Origin: JANMDU01 sp031388245
GTDB taxonomy: Bacteria > Pseudomonadota > Gammaproteobacteria > Burkholderiales > Burkholderiaceae_C
Assembly: GCA_031388245.1 (NCBI GenBank)
Contig: JANNED010000189.1
Location: forward strand, 1-9,913
DNA: 9,913 nt
Reading direction: 5' to 3'
The position numbers were made by a program, and so were the translations under genes. Shown piece by piece: positions 1 through 6,104 of the stretch. How positions within the stretch are numbered: position 1 is the stretch's first letter; each line of letters begins with the position of its first letter. The notes below the pieces were generated by a model. It was not told the origin of the DNA. It saw nothing but the letters and a program-made list of their open reading frames with translations, and made no database searches.

Positions 1-366
1 GGTGATGCCTTGGCCGAGCGGGCCAGTGGTGGTCTCAATGCCAGGCGTGACGCCTACCTCGGGGTGACCTGCGGTTTTGCTGTGGAGTTGACGGAAATTT
101 TTGAGCTCTTGAACGGACAAGTCATAGCCCGTGAGGTGCAAGAGCGAATAAATCAACATCGAGCCATGGCCGTTCGACAAAACGAAACGATCACGGTTTG
201 CCCAGTGTGGATTCGTTGGGTTGTGGCTCAAATGCTCATTCCACAGCGCGACCGCCATGTCGGCCATGCCCATCGGCGCACCAGGATGGCCAGAATTGGC
301 GGCTTGCACCGCGTCCATCGACAGGGCTCGGATGGCGTTGGCCATATGTTGGGTGTTTGCGCTCAT
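1..366 (-). CDS. tkt: Transketolase, N-terminal part (cut by window edge)
   Basis: This is the first 122 codons of transketolase, the thiamine-diphosphate enzyme that moves two-carbon units between sugar phosphates in the pentose phosphate and Calvin-type pathways. The visible part is the start of the ThDP-binding (PP) domain. It contains the NSGHPGAPMGMAD motif (residues 24-36) with His27, the LSNGHGSMLIY motif with His67, the HSKTAGHPEVG motif with His101, and TTTGPLGQG (112-120), which contacts the cofactor phosphate. These match E. coli transketolase one residue out of register. The start ATG (364-366) gives the usual N-terminus. The 20 bases before it are pyrimidine-rich with no Shine-Dalgarno match, so initiation may be weak or leader-dependent. 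A TAAAAT -10-like hexamer lies at 404-409 (minus strand) without a convincing -35. The gene is divergent from murU; the remaining roughly 80% lies beyond position 1. Confidence 0.96.
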   Translation of the reverse strand, partial: MSANTQHMANAIRALSMDAVQAANSGHPGAPMGMADMAVALWNEHLSHNPTNPHWANRDRFVLSNGHGSMLIYSLLHLTGYDLSVQELKNFRQLHSKTAGHPEVGVTPGIETTTGPLGQGIT

Positions 367-444
367 GGGAGGAGATGAAAGTTAGAGATCGGGGAAACCC
401 ATAATTTTAGCGGGCAGGCCAGCTGCTCAGGATTGTTTTGGTTT

Positions 445-461
445 CCGCATTAGTATTGCGG
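445..461. promoter_or_regulatory. Dyad-symmetric site between tkt and murU
   Basis: The 17-bp sequence CCGCAtTAgTAtTGCGG is a dyad with CCGCA/TGCGG arms and a TA-g-TA centre. It ends one base before the first ATG of murU and sits in the divergent tkt-murU gap (367-462). It could be an operator, or a small RNA hairpin covering the ribosome binding region of that ATG. No regulator can be named from the sequence. Confidence 0.35.
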
Positions 462-462
462 T

Positions 463-1260
463 ATGAATGTTCTCCATGCCCCTCAAATGCCTGCTCAAGC
501 CATGATCTTGGCTGCAGGCCGGGGTGAGCGCATGCGGCCCCTGACAGACACATGCCCCAAGCCTTTGCTCCAAGTGCGCGGCAAACCACTCATGCAATGG
601 CACATGGAGGCTTTGTTGCGCGAAGGATTTATCAGTCAGATCATCAACACCGCATGGCTGGGGGAGCAGATCGAAGCGAATTTTTTAAGCAAAAATGACC
701 ATCTGCCGGCGTATATATTGCGTGAAGTGCTATCAAATCAGGCGCTTTCTCATTCGGCATGGCAACTACAGTTTTCTCAAGAAGGGCGTGATTTTGGCGG
801 CGCTTTAGAGACTGCCGGCGGCATTTGCCGTGCTCTGCCGCAATTGGCCGATGTGTTTTGGGTGGTCGCTGGCGACGTGTTCATGCCGCAGTTTGAATTT
901 AGCCGCGCTGCCTATGAGCGCTTCGCTCAAAGCGATGCGCTTGCCCACCTTTGGCTGGTACCCAACCCACCGCACAACTCGCGTGGCGACTTTGGCCTCT
1001 CCGCCGCTGGCCAAGCGCTTAACCTTCCCAAAGAGGCCGGCCACGCCCTCTACACTTTCAGCACCGCCGCGATCTACAAAAAAGCCTTCTTTAAACCACC
1101 CTTTTGCGATATCCCTGCCGGCAACCCCCAAGGCATCAAAGCGGCCCTCGCTCCCCTCTTGCGAGCCGCCATGGACGCAAGCCGCGTGAGCGCCTCTCTT
1201 TACGAAGGCGAGTGGACAGATGTAGGCACACCAGAGCGCTTGGCACAGCTCAACAATTAA
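463..1260 (+). CDS. murU: N-acetylmuramate-1-phosphate uridylyltransferase family nucleotidyltransferase
   Basis: This is a cytoplasmic sugar-1-phosphate nucleotidyltransferase of 265 residues, best matching MurU, which makes UDP-MurNAc from MurNAc-1-phosphate in the anhydro-MurNAc recycling route that bypasses de novo MurA/MurB synthesis. Visible motifs are the nucleotide-binding loop LAAGRGERMRPLT (16-28), the PKPLL lysine (Lys33), LETAGGI (115-121), the metal-site GD (137-138) and WTDVGTPERL (251-260) with the second metal Asp253. The start is uncertain. ATG 463 has no clear Shine-Dalgarno; ATG 487 (giving MPAQAMILAAG) fits the usual family N-terminus better, and ATG 502 is too close to the motif. 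The protein is longer than the roughly 223-residue Pseudomonas MurU, partly through an extra stretch at about residues 72-100 encoded by AT-richer DNA. The partner kinase AmgK is not in the window; pepP follows on the same strand. A related mannose/glucose-1-phosphate transferase cannot be fully excluded. Confidence 0.86.
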   Translation: MNVLHAPQMPAQAMILAAGRGERMRPLTDTCPKPLLQVRGKPLMQWHMEALLREGFISQIINTAWLGEQIEANFLSKNDHLPAYILREVLSNQALSHSAWQLQFSQEGRDFGGALETAGGICRALPQLADVFWVVAGDVFMPQFEFSRAAYERFAQSDALAHLWLVPNPPHNSRGDFGLSAAGQALNLPKEAGHALYTFSTAAIYKKAFFKPPFCDIPAGNPQGIKAALAPLLRAAMDASRVSASLYEGEWTDVGTPERLAQLNN

Positions 1261-1270
1261 CTCGCCATAG

Positions 1271-1354
1271 AAGAACACGGAGGGCACGAAAGTACACGGA
1301 AATCACGGAAGTTTTCTGTGTCTTTCGTGTAGTTTCCGTGCCTTCCGTGTTCTT
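1271..1354. repeat. 84-bp imperfect palindrome of ~10-bp CACGGA/CACGAA units
   Basis: The murU-pepP gap holds a long inverted repeat. The left arm (1271-1311) aligns to the reverse complement of the right arm (about 1312-1354) at 33 of 42 columns by hand, starting with an 11-bp perfect match AAGAACACGGA. Most differences are A/G transitions, so several would be G-U pairs in RNA. Inside each arm a unit recurs about every 10 bp: CACGG, CACGAA, CACGGA, CACGGA on the left; CTGTG, CGTGT, CCGTG, CGTGT on the right, at 1316, 1326, 1336 and 1346. There is no T tract after it, so it is not a standard terminator. It resembles a mobile intergenic palindrome (REP/MITE-like class), and a second element of the same design lies at 7358-7436. 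Confidence 0.85.
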
Positions 1355-1403
1355 ACTCCATACAGAACCAACATCTCATCTAGAAACGCGCGAAAATCTC
1401 ACC

Positions 1404-2801
1404 ATGAATACGATCCACCACCACGCCATCTACGCCCAGCGCCGCGCAAAAGTCGCCGCGCAACTTGGCAAAGATGCGATTGCCATCATCCCCACCGCGC
1501 CCGAGCGCGCCCGCAACCGTGATACCGGCTATTTGTATCGCCACGACAGCTATTTTTATTACCTCACCGGTTTCAGCGAGCCTGGCGCGACCTTGCTCAT
1601 CGAATCGGATGGCAGCAGCACCTTGTTTTGTCAGCCCAAAGATGCAGAGCGCGAGGTGTGGGATGGCTATCGGCTCGGGCCTGTTGCCGCGCCCCAATTC
1701 CTTGGGCTCACAGCCGCACACACCAACGCCGAACTCGCCACCCAGCTGCCCAAACTGCTCGAAAACCGTGCCACCGTGTGGTATCCCTTCGCCATCCATA
1801 CCGGCTTGGAGGCGCAGGTGAGCGGCTGGTTAGAAAAAGTGAGGGCTCGCGTGCGCTACGGCGCACTTTGCCCAGAAAGCCAGCGCGATGTGTGCAGCAT
1901 CTTGGATGACATGCGCCTGATCAAAGATGCGCATGAGTTGGGCATCATGCGCCGCGCCGCGCAAATCTCAGCCCAAGGCCACATTCGCGCCATGCAGCTG
2001 TCTGCTCGCATGCTGCGGGATGGCACAGATCTGCGCGAATACCATTTAGATGCCGAGCTCTTGCACGAATTTCGCAAAAACGGCAGCGAGTATCCCGCCT
2101 ATGGCAGCATCGTCGCCGGTGGCGCGAATGCCTGCGTGTTGCACTATCAAGCCAGCGCCGCAAAAATCAACAACGGCGATCTCGTCTTGATCGACGCTGG
2201 TTGCGAGCTGCATGGTTATGCGTCAGACATCACCCGCACTTTCCCCGCCAATGGCAAGTTCACTGCGCCACAGCGCGAGCTCTACGAGATTGTGCTCGCT
2301 GCCCAAGAAGCGGCCATCGCCGTCACCAAGCCCGGCATGCGATTCATTGATCCTCATGAAGCCGCCGTCAAAGTCCTCTCGCAAGGCATGCTCGATGTGG
2401 GCTTGCTCACGCGAGATCAGCACGGCAGCTTGGAAGACGTGATCGAAAAACGCACCTACTTCCCCTTCTATATGCACCGCACCGGCCATTGGCTGGGCAT
2501 GGATGTGCATGATTGTGGCAGCTACAACGAGTTCAGTGAGCAAGGCAACACCACCGAGCGCAAAGACCCGCTCTCAGGCGAGCTCATCAAAAACCGCCCC
2601 AGCCGCATCTTGCGCGAAGGCATGGTCCTCACCATCGAACCCGGCATCTACGTGCGCCCCGCTCCCGGCGTGCCAGAAAAATTTCACAACATCGGGATAC
2701 GGATTGAAGATGATGCGGTGGTCAACAGCCAAGGGTGCGAGTTGATATCAAGGGGAGTGCCCGTCGATGTCGCAGCCATTGAAAGCTGGATGAAAAATTA
2801 A
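1404..2801 (+). CDS. pepP: Xaa-Pro aminopeptidase (aminopeptidase P, M24B)
   Basis: This cytoplasmic metalloaminopeptidase of 465 residues removes an N-terminal residue that precedes proline. It has the aminopeptidase P N-terminal domain (about 1-170, including YFYYLTGFSEPGA) followed by the pita-bread catalytic domain. All five dinuclear metal ligands are visible: Asp264 in LIDAG, Asp275 in SDITR, His362 in GHWLG, Glu412 in TIEPG and Glu435 in IRIED. The 11- and 23-residue spacings equal those in E. coli PepP. Between His362 and Glu412 there are 50 residues, against 29 in E. coli, because of an extra segment (about 375-398, FSEQGNTTERKDPLSGELIK). I recall similar inserts in other Burkholderiales PepP proteins. 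The frame stays open upstream to 1104, but that stretch overlaps murU and runs through the palindrome, so ATG 1404 is chosen; its Shine-Dalgarno is weak. It probably shares a transcript with murU. Confidence 0.95.
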   Translation: MNTIHHHAIYAQRRAKVAAQLGKDAIAIIPTAPERARNRDTGYLYRHDSYFYYLTGFSEPGATLLIESDGSSTLFCQPKDAEREVWDGYRLGPVAAPQFLGLTAAHTNAELATQLPKLLENRATVWYPFAIHTGLEAQVSGWLEKVRARVRYGALCPESQRDVCSILDDMRLIKDAHELGIMRRAAQISAQGHIRAMQLSARMLRDGTDLREYHLDAELLHEFRKNGSEYPAYGSIVAGGANACVLHYQASAAKINNGDLVLIDAGCELHGYASDITRTFPANGKFTAPQRELYEIVLAAQEAAIAVTKPGMRFIDPHEAAVKVLSQGMLDVGLLTRDQHGSLEDVIEKRTYFPFYMHRTGHWLGMDVHDCGSYNEFSEQGNTTERKDPLSGELIKNRPSRILREGMVLTIEPGIYVRPAPGVPEKFHNIGIRIEDDAVVNSQGCELISRGVPVDVAAIESWMKN

Positions 2802-2824
2802 AACGAGCCCTGAAAAGGGCTCGT
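2792..2824 (-). terminator. Rho-independent terminator of the minus-strand ubiA block
   Basis: An 8-bp perfect stem ACGAGCCC/GGGCTCGT (2803-2810 and 2817-2824) encloses a 6-nt loop. Read on the minus strand it is followed at once by TTTAATTTTT (down to about 2792), the classical U-rich tail. On the plus strand no T tract follows, so it stops transcription from the ubiA side. It starts two bases after the pepP stop codon, so the T tract lies inside the last codons of pepP. Confidence 0.88.
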
Positions 2825-2851
2825 GAATAACATGGCGTGCGCTTTGCGGGC

Positions 2852-3085
2852 TTATTTTTTGACTTCCGCAACAGGCGTACTGCTTCCTAAATTAGGTGCA
2901 CCATCTTTGTCGTCTTTTCTGTCAAACGTCAACAGCTTACTCACGACCAAGCGAACCCACTGAGGGTAGGTATACGCCGTACCCTTGTTATGGTCAATGA
3001 TGGCACCAATGCCGCCACCAAAAATGATGTTGCCTGCCATGCCTGCGTTGGCGCGTGATATGGCCGTGCCACTTGAGCTTCGCGC
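2852..3085 (-). pseudogene. 5'-truncated remnant of a small Burkholderiales lipoprotein-like gene
   Basis: An open minus-strand frame ending at TAA 2852-2854 encodes a tail reading SSSGTAISRANAG, then GMAGNIIFGGGIGAIIDH, then NKGTAYTYPQWVRL, then a charged linker ending in AEVKK. I recognise this as the C-terminal glycine-rich segment of a family of about 150-180 residue secreted or lipobox proteins common in Burkholderiales, often mislabelled 'translation initiation factor 2'. The N-terminal half, with signal/lipobox and cysteine-containing domain, is missing: the upstream frame runs straight into the end of ubiA (stop at 3111-3113) in another frame. Possible starts are GTG at about 3094 (AAGG five bases upstream, in the gap after ubiA) or ATG 3040, neither giving a signal peptide. 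The likeliest reading is a deletion remnant that keeps its old terminator. A short translated product coupled to ubiA is possible but less likely. The boundary near 3085 is approximate. Confidence 0.65.
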
Positions 3086-3110
3086 ATCCAACACGCGTGC
3101 CTTGCAGCAT

Positions 3111-3983
3111 TCAATGCAAAACGAACGAAGCAACAATGCCCACAAACATCGTCAGCCCAAGCCAATGGTTCAGCCGAAACGCCTTGAAGCAGCCTTCCCG
3201 GCTGCGCTTGCGGATCAGCTGCCAATGCCAGAAGATTTGCGAACTCATCACGGCAATCACTATAATTTTAATAGCAACATGCGCATATTCCATGCCGGCG
3301 ATCAGCCAAAACAGCATGTAAACACCATAAAAAAGCATGATCGCAGCCACATCAAAGCGGCCAAGTGTGATGGCAGAGGTTTTCATGCCGATGCGCAAGT
3401 CATCGTCGCGATCGACCATGGCGTATGCGGTGTCGTAGGCCAAGACCCAAAAGAGATTGCCAAGCAGCAAAATCCAAGCCAATGGGGGCACGTGATGGGC
3501 AGCGGCAGCAAAGGCCATGGGTATGCCAAAGCTGAATGCCACGCCCAGCACGGCTTGCGGCATCGCCACGAAGCGTTTGGCAAACGGATAGGCCATGGCA
3601 ATGCCCAGCGCGGCAAACGAATACACCACGGTGAGCGCATTGGTGGTGAGCACGAGGCCGAAAGCCAGCAAAGCCAAGCCTGCACCCAGCAGCAACGCTT
3701 CTTTTTTGCTCAGCTTGCCGCTGGTGACTGGCCGGCCCGCCGTCCGCTTCACATGCCGATCAAAATCCGCATCGGCCACATCGTTCACACAGCAGCCAGC
3801 GCTGCGCATGAGGATCGTGCCAAGGGTGAAGACGATGATCAAATGCCAGCCGGGAAAGCCGCCAGCGGCCAGCCACAGTGCAGACAGCGTGGGCCAGAGC
3901 AGAAGCAGCCAGCCAGCGGGGCGATTGAAGCGGATCAGATCAAGATACAGGCTGATCCGGGCGAGTGAGCGTGTGCTCAGCAT
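3111..3983 (-). CDS. ubiA: 4-hydroxybenzoate polyprenyltransferase
   Basis: This integral membrane prenyltransferase joins an all-trans polyprenyl chain (octaprenyl in most relatives) to 4-hydroxybenzoate, the membrane-committing step of ubiquinone synthesis. It has 290 residues, the usual length. The first Asp-rich motif is NDVADADFD (67-75) followed by RHVKRTAGRP; the second is YDTAYAMVDRDDD (183-195). Both bind prenyl diphosphate through magnesium and match the E. coli protein closely. Many hydrophobic segments are visible (for example 27-57, 98-134, 140-160, 168-186, 213-247, 271-289). The start ATG 3981-3983 gives the family N-terminus (SLYLDLIRFNRPAGWLL), but the Shine-Dalgarno is poor. 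It lies 99 bp downstream of ssb on the same strand, and its stop is followed within about 30 bp by the truncated lipoprotein frame. It implies an aerobic, ubiquinone-using proteobacterium. Confidence 0.97.
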   Translation of the reverse strand: MLSTRSLARISLYLDLIRFNRPAGWLLLLWPTLSALWLAAGGFPGWHLIIVFTLGTILMRSAGCCVNDVADADFDRHVKRTAGRPVTSGKLSKKEALLLGAGLALLAFGLVLTTNALTVVYSFAALGIAMAYPFAKRFVAMPQAVLGVAFSFGIPMAFAAAAHHVPPLAWILLLGNLFWVLAYDTAYAMVDRDDDLRIGMKTSAITLGRFDVAAIMLFYGVYMLFWLIAGMEYAHVAIKIIVIAVMSSQIFWHWQLIRKRSREGCFKAFRLNHWLGLTMFVGIVASFVLH

Positions 3984-4003
3984 GTTGCTTGATTCAATTT
4001 AAA

Positions 4004-4022
4004 TGCTATAAATTAAATAGCA
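4004..4022. repeat. Small AT-rich hairpin in the ssb-ubiA gap
   Basis: The sequence TGCTAT-aaattaa-ATAGCA is a perfect 6-bp stem with a 7-nt loop, in an AT-rich gap (3984-4082). No T tract follows it on the minus strand beyond scattered A/T, so it is a poor terminator for ssb. A second short dyad, GGCA-aaa-TGCC, lies at about 4043-4053. Either could be an operator, an mRNA-stabilising structure, or simply AT-rich chance. Confidence 0.4.
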
Positions 4023-4082
4023 AACTAATGTGATTTCATGCTGGCAAAATGCCTAAAAAGCATAAAAATCTAGGGAGCGGGA

Positions 4083-4589
4083 TCAGAAAGGGATATCGTC
4101 GTCCATGTCGTCAAAGCCACTGCCTGCTTTGGCCTTTGCGGCTGCGGGCATCGCGCTTGCGGGCGTGGAGGCGGGGCGAGCGGCTGGTGGCCGTGAGGCA
4201 GGCGCTGGCGCACGAGAATAGCCGCCACCGCCTTCATCGGGCGAACCCGCGCCCTGGCGGTTGCCCAAGAGCTGCATTTCGGTGGCGATGATGTCCACAG
4301 TGTTGCGCTCAATGCCGTCTTTGTCGGTGTATTTGCCGTATTTCAAACGACCTTCCACATAAAGCGGCGCACCTTTTTTCACATACTCGCCCACGATCTC
4401 GGCCAAGCGGTCAAAGAATTGCACACGGTGCCACTGGGTGTCTTCAATGCTCTCGCCTGAGGTTTTGTCTTTTCGCTTGCTGGTGGTGGCAATCGAGATA
4501 TTGGCCACGGCTCCGCCAGAGGGCATATAACGAATTTCGGGATCGCGCCCGCAGTTGCCCAGAAGAATGACTTTGTTGACGGAGGCCAT
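4083..4589 (-). CDS. ssb: Single-stranded DNA-binding protein
   Basis: SSB coats single-stranded DNA during replication, recombination and repair and recruits partner proteins through its C-terminal tip. The protein has 168 residues: an OB-fold domain (about 1-110) opening MASVNKVILLGN, with stacking aromatics Trp53 and Phe59 in TQWHRVQFFD; a Gly/Pro/Ala-rich flexible linker (about 111-158); and the acidic tail DDMDDDIPF, the standard interaction peptide. The start ATG (4587-4589) is supported by AAGGA nine bases upstream on the minus strand. It follows the MFS gene by 58 bp on the same strand and is probably co-transcribed with it. No clear promoter is visible in that short gap. The MFS-ssb pairing is common in Burkholderiales, usually next to uvrA. 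Confidence 0.98.
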   Translation of the reverse strand: MASVNKVILLGNCGRDPEIRYMPSGGAVANISIATTSKRKDKTSGESIEDTQWHRVQFFDRLAEIVGEYVKKGAPLYVEGRLKYGKYTDKDGIERNTVDIIATEMQLLGNRQGAGSPDEGGGGYSRAPAPASRPPAARPASTPASAMPAAAKAKAGSGFDDMDDDIPF

Positions 4590-4647
4590 GGTGTGAGTTC
4601 CTTGTGTTTCAGTGCTTAAATGGAGTGATTGCCTATCGGCTTTGGGA

Positions 4648-5853
4648 TTATGCAGCAGCGCGAGCAGGCGGCCGCATCCCCCATGCCGCCAGCAGCCACA
4701 GTGCCATCAAAGCCGCGCAGCCGATAAACAGCGCACCAAAACCAGCTTGCTTGGCCAGCCAACCGCCGCCAAAGCCACCGACGAAAAACCCCAACGACTG
4801 AACGGTGTTGTACACGCCCAGCGCCGCGCCTCGCGCATGGGCGGGGGCGACGCGCGAGGCCAGAGAAGGCTGCGAAGCCTCCAAAATATTGAATCCTACG
4901 AAGAAGGCGAAGAGCAAAAAGCCCAGCAGCCACACGTTAGGCGGCATTTGCAAAGCCCACCACAGCCCTGTTTGCACGGCACCAATCAGCGCCACGCTGC
5001 CTAAAAAGGCCAGCTTCAATCGACCTCGCGCCTCCAGAGCAAACAGGCCGCCCATGAATACAAATGAGAGCAAGACCGCCGGTAAGTAAGCCTGCCAGTG
5101 ATCGGCTTTGGCCAGCCCGGCTTGCACCAGCATGCTTGGCAGCGCCACCCACATGGCCAATTGCACCGCATGCAAGATGAAAGCGCCCAAGTCAAGGCGC
5201 AGCAAATCCGCATGCATCAGCACGTCCTTCAAGCCCTTGAGGCGGCTGCCCGGCGCTGCTTCGAGCGCCGGCTCTGGCGGCACGCCCCACACCACGGTCG
5301 CCATGCAGGCCAACACCAAAACGCCAGTCAGCGCAAACAGGCCAGACAGCCCAATGTGCCCCGCCAGCCAAGGCGCCAGCACAAGGGACAGTGCAAACAT
5401 CAGCGCGATGCTCGCACCCACCAAAGCCATTGCTTTGGTGCGCACTTCATCACGCGTCATGTCTGCGAGCAGCGCCGTCACAGCCGCAGAAATCGCGCCC
5501 GCACCTTGCAGCGAGCGGCCAGCGATCAACCAGCCCAAGGTCGGCGCCCAAGCTGCTAAAAAACTGCCCGCAGCAAAGATCACGAGGCCGATCAAGATCA
5601 CCCTTTTGCGCCCGAAGCGATCTGAGGCCATGCCAAATGGAATCTGCAACATGCCCTGCGTGAGTCCATAAATGCCCATGGCTAAGCCCACGCGTGCGGG
5701 GTCATCCCCACCCGGGTATTGGGTGGCCTCCAACGCAAACACGGGCAGCACCAAAAACAGCCCGAGCATGCGCATGGCAAATATGCTGGCCAGAGAAAAG
5801 CTAGCGCGGCGCTCTGCGGGGCGCAATTCAGTGGTGGCAGGCGGCGTGTTCAT
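4648..5853 (-). CDS. MFS transporter, drug-efflux (YajR-like) type
   Basis: This is a 401-residue, probably 12-helix major facilitator superfamily transporter of the inner membrane. MFS motif A, GMASDRFGRKR (74-84), sits between helices 2 and 3. The N-terminal half, with RMLGLFLVLPVFAL (28-41) and the GRSLQGAGAISAA segment, resembles the proton-driven DHA1/YajR group. It ends after the last helix in a short RPPARAAA tail and lacks the extra cytoplasmic YAM domain of E. coli YajR (454 residues). The start ATG 5851-5853 leaves a 28-residue polar N-terminus before helix 1; the Shine-Dalgarno is weak, and a later start is possible. The gene leads the minus-strand block MFS-ssb-ubiA and is divergent from the importer operon. 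The substrate is unknown; drug or metabolite export is inferred from family likeness only. Confidence 0.88.
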   Translation of the reverse strand: MNTPPATTELRPAERRASFSLASIFAMRMLGLFLVLPVFALEATQYPGGDDPARVGLAMGIYGLTQGMLQIPFGMASDRFGRKRVILIGLVIFAAGSFLAAWAPTLGWLIAGRSLQGAGAISAAVTALLADMTRDEVRTKAMALVGASIALMFALSLVLAPWLAGHIGLSGLFALTGVLVLACMATVVWGVPPEPALEAAPGSRLKGLKDVLMHADLLRLDLGAFILHAVQLAMWVALPSMLVQAGLAKADHWQAYLPAVLLSFVFMGGLFALEARGRLKLAFLGSVALIGAVQTGLWWALQMPPNVWLLGFLLFAFFVGFNILEASQPSLASRVAPAHARGAALGVYNTVQSLGFFVGGFGGGWLAKQAGFGALFIGCAALMALWLLAAWGMRPPARAAA

Positions 5854-5924
5854 GAAGAGCCGTGATTGTCAGGCATGGCGAGGTATTTTTTGCATGCGCA
5901 GTGCAGATGCTCTGGACTCCTCTC

Positions 5925-5953
5925 TTGACGCTGCATAAAAAATACTTTAGATT
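5925..5953 (+). promoter_or_regulatory. Candidate sigma-70 promoter of the importer operon
   Basis: TTGACG (5925-5930, five of six consensus bases) is followed after exactly 17 bp by TAGATT (5948-5953, four of six), in an AT-rich stretch facing the binding-protein gene. Transcription would start near 5960, giving a leader of about 145 nt that contains the dyads described below. It is the best -35/-10 pair I see in the divergent MFS-importer gap (5854-6104). Confidence 0.45.
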
Positions 5954-5970
5954 TAAATAATTGCCGCTTC

Positions 5971-5996
5971 GATTAATCAGATTGATCTTGCGCAAG
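5971..5996. promoter_or_regulatory. Tandem GATTRATC boxes followed by CTTGCGCAAG palindrome
   Basis: GATTAATC (5971-5978, a perfect palindrome) and GATTGATC (5980-5987) stand 9 bp apart in the same direction, and the last base is shared with the perfect 10-bp palindrome CTTGCGCAAG (5987-5996). Such packing within 26 bp just downstream of the candidate promoter suggests one or two regulator binding sites, perhaps for a repressor of the importer. No specific regulator is recognised. Confidence 0.35.
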
Positions 5997-6060
5997 AGCC
6001 ACATTCACGAAAACAGCTCACACAAATGGAAAACACTGCCTCCCTGGGCGAGGCTTGGCC

Positions 6061-6098
6061 GTTAAGATGATGTGATCTGTGAACAGTTAACTTAGGAG
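6061..6098 (+). promoter_or_regulatory. Nested dyads and Shine-Dalgarno before the binding-protein gene
   Basis: GTTAA (6061-6065) and TTAAC (6087-6091) form the outer arms of a dyad whose right part also contains CTGT-ga-ACAG (6077-6086). Three bases later comes AGGAG (6094-6098), placed six bases before ATG 6105, which decides that start over the in-frame TTG at 6099. The two-base centre of the inner dyad is too tight for an RNA loop, so a protein-binding site is the more likely reading. Confidence 0.45.
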
Positions 6099-6104
6099 TT
6101 GGGC

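Noticed and set aside
367..390. Strong AGGAG-like sequence GGGAGGAGATG on the plus strand just outside tkt
   Set aside because: The frame from ATG 376 is very short (to 404) and encodes nothing recognisable. It is the complement of the pyrimidine-rich tkt leader.
805..1287. 160-codon minus-strand frame over murU, and similar antisense frames over pepP, MFS and the liv genes
   Set aside because: They are shadows caused by codon bias in GC-rich genes, with no recognisable domains or ribosome sites.
1104..1403. 100-codon N-terminal extension of pepP
   Set aside because: The extension overlaps murU in another frame and passes through the palindromic repeat. The family N-terminus begins at ATG 1404.
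2985..3968. 327-codon plus-strand open frame antisense to ubiA
   Set aside because: It is the complement shadow of ubiA. The translation is His/Gln/Lys-rich with no domain, while the minus strand encodes a full-length UbiA with both Asp-rich motifs.
3996..4023. Possible ubiA promoter: TTGCTA and TAAATT on the minus strand with a 16-bp spacer
   Set aside because: Both boxes match the consensus at only four of six bases in AT-rich DNA, and transcription would start only a few bases before the ubiA ATG, giving an almost leaderless mRNA.
6038..6054. GCCTC/GAGGC hairpin in the importer leader as a possible attenuator
   Set aside because: The stem is only 5 bp, has no T tract and no leader peptide is evident nearby.
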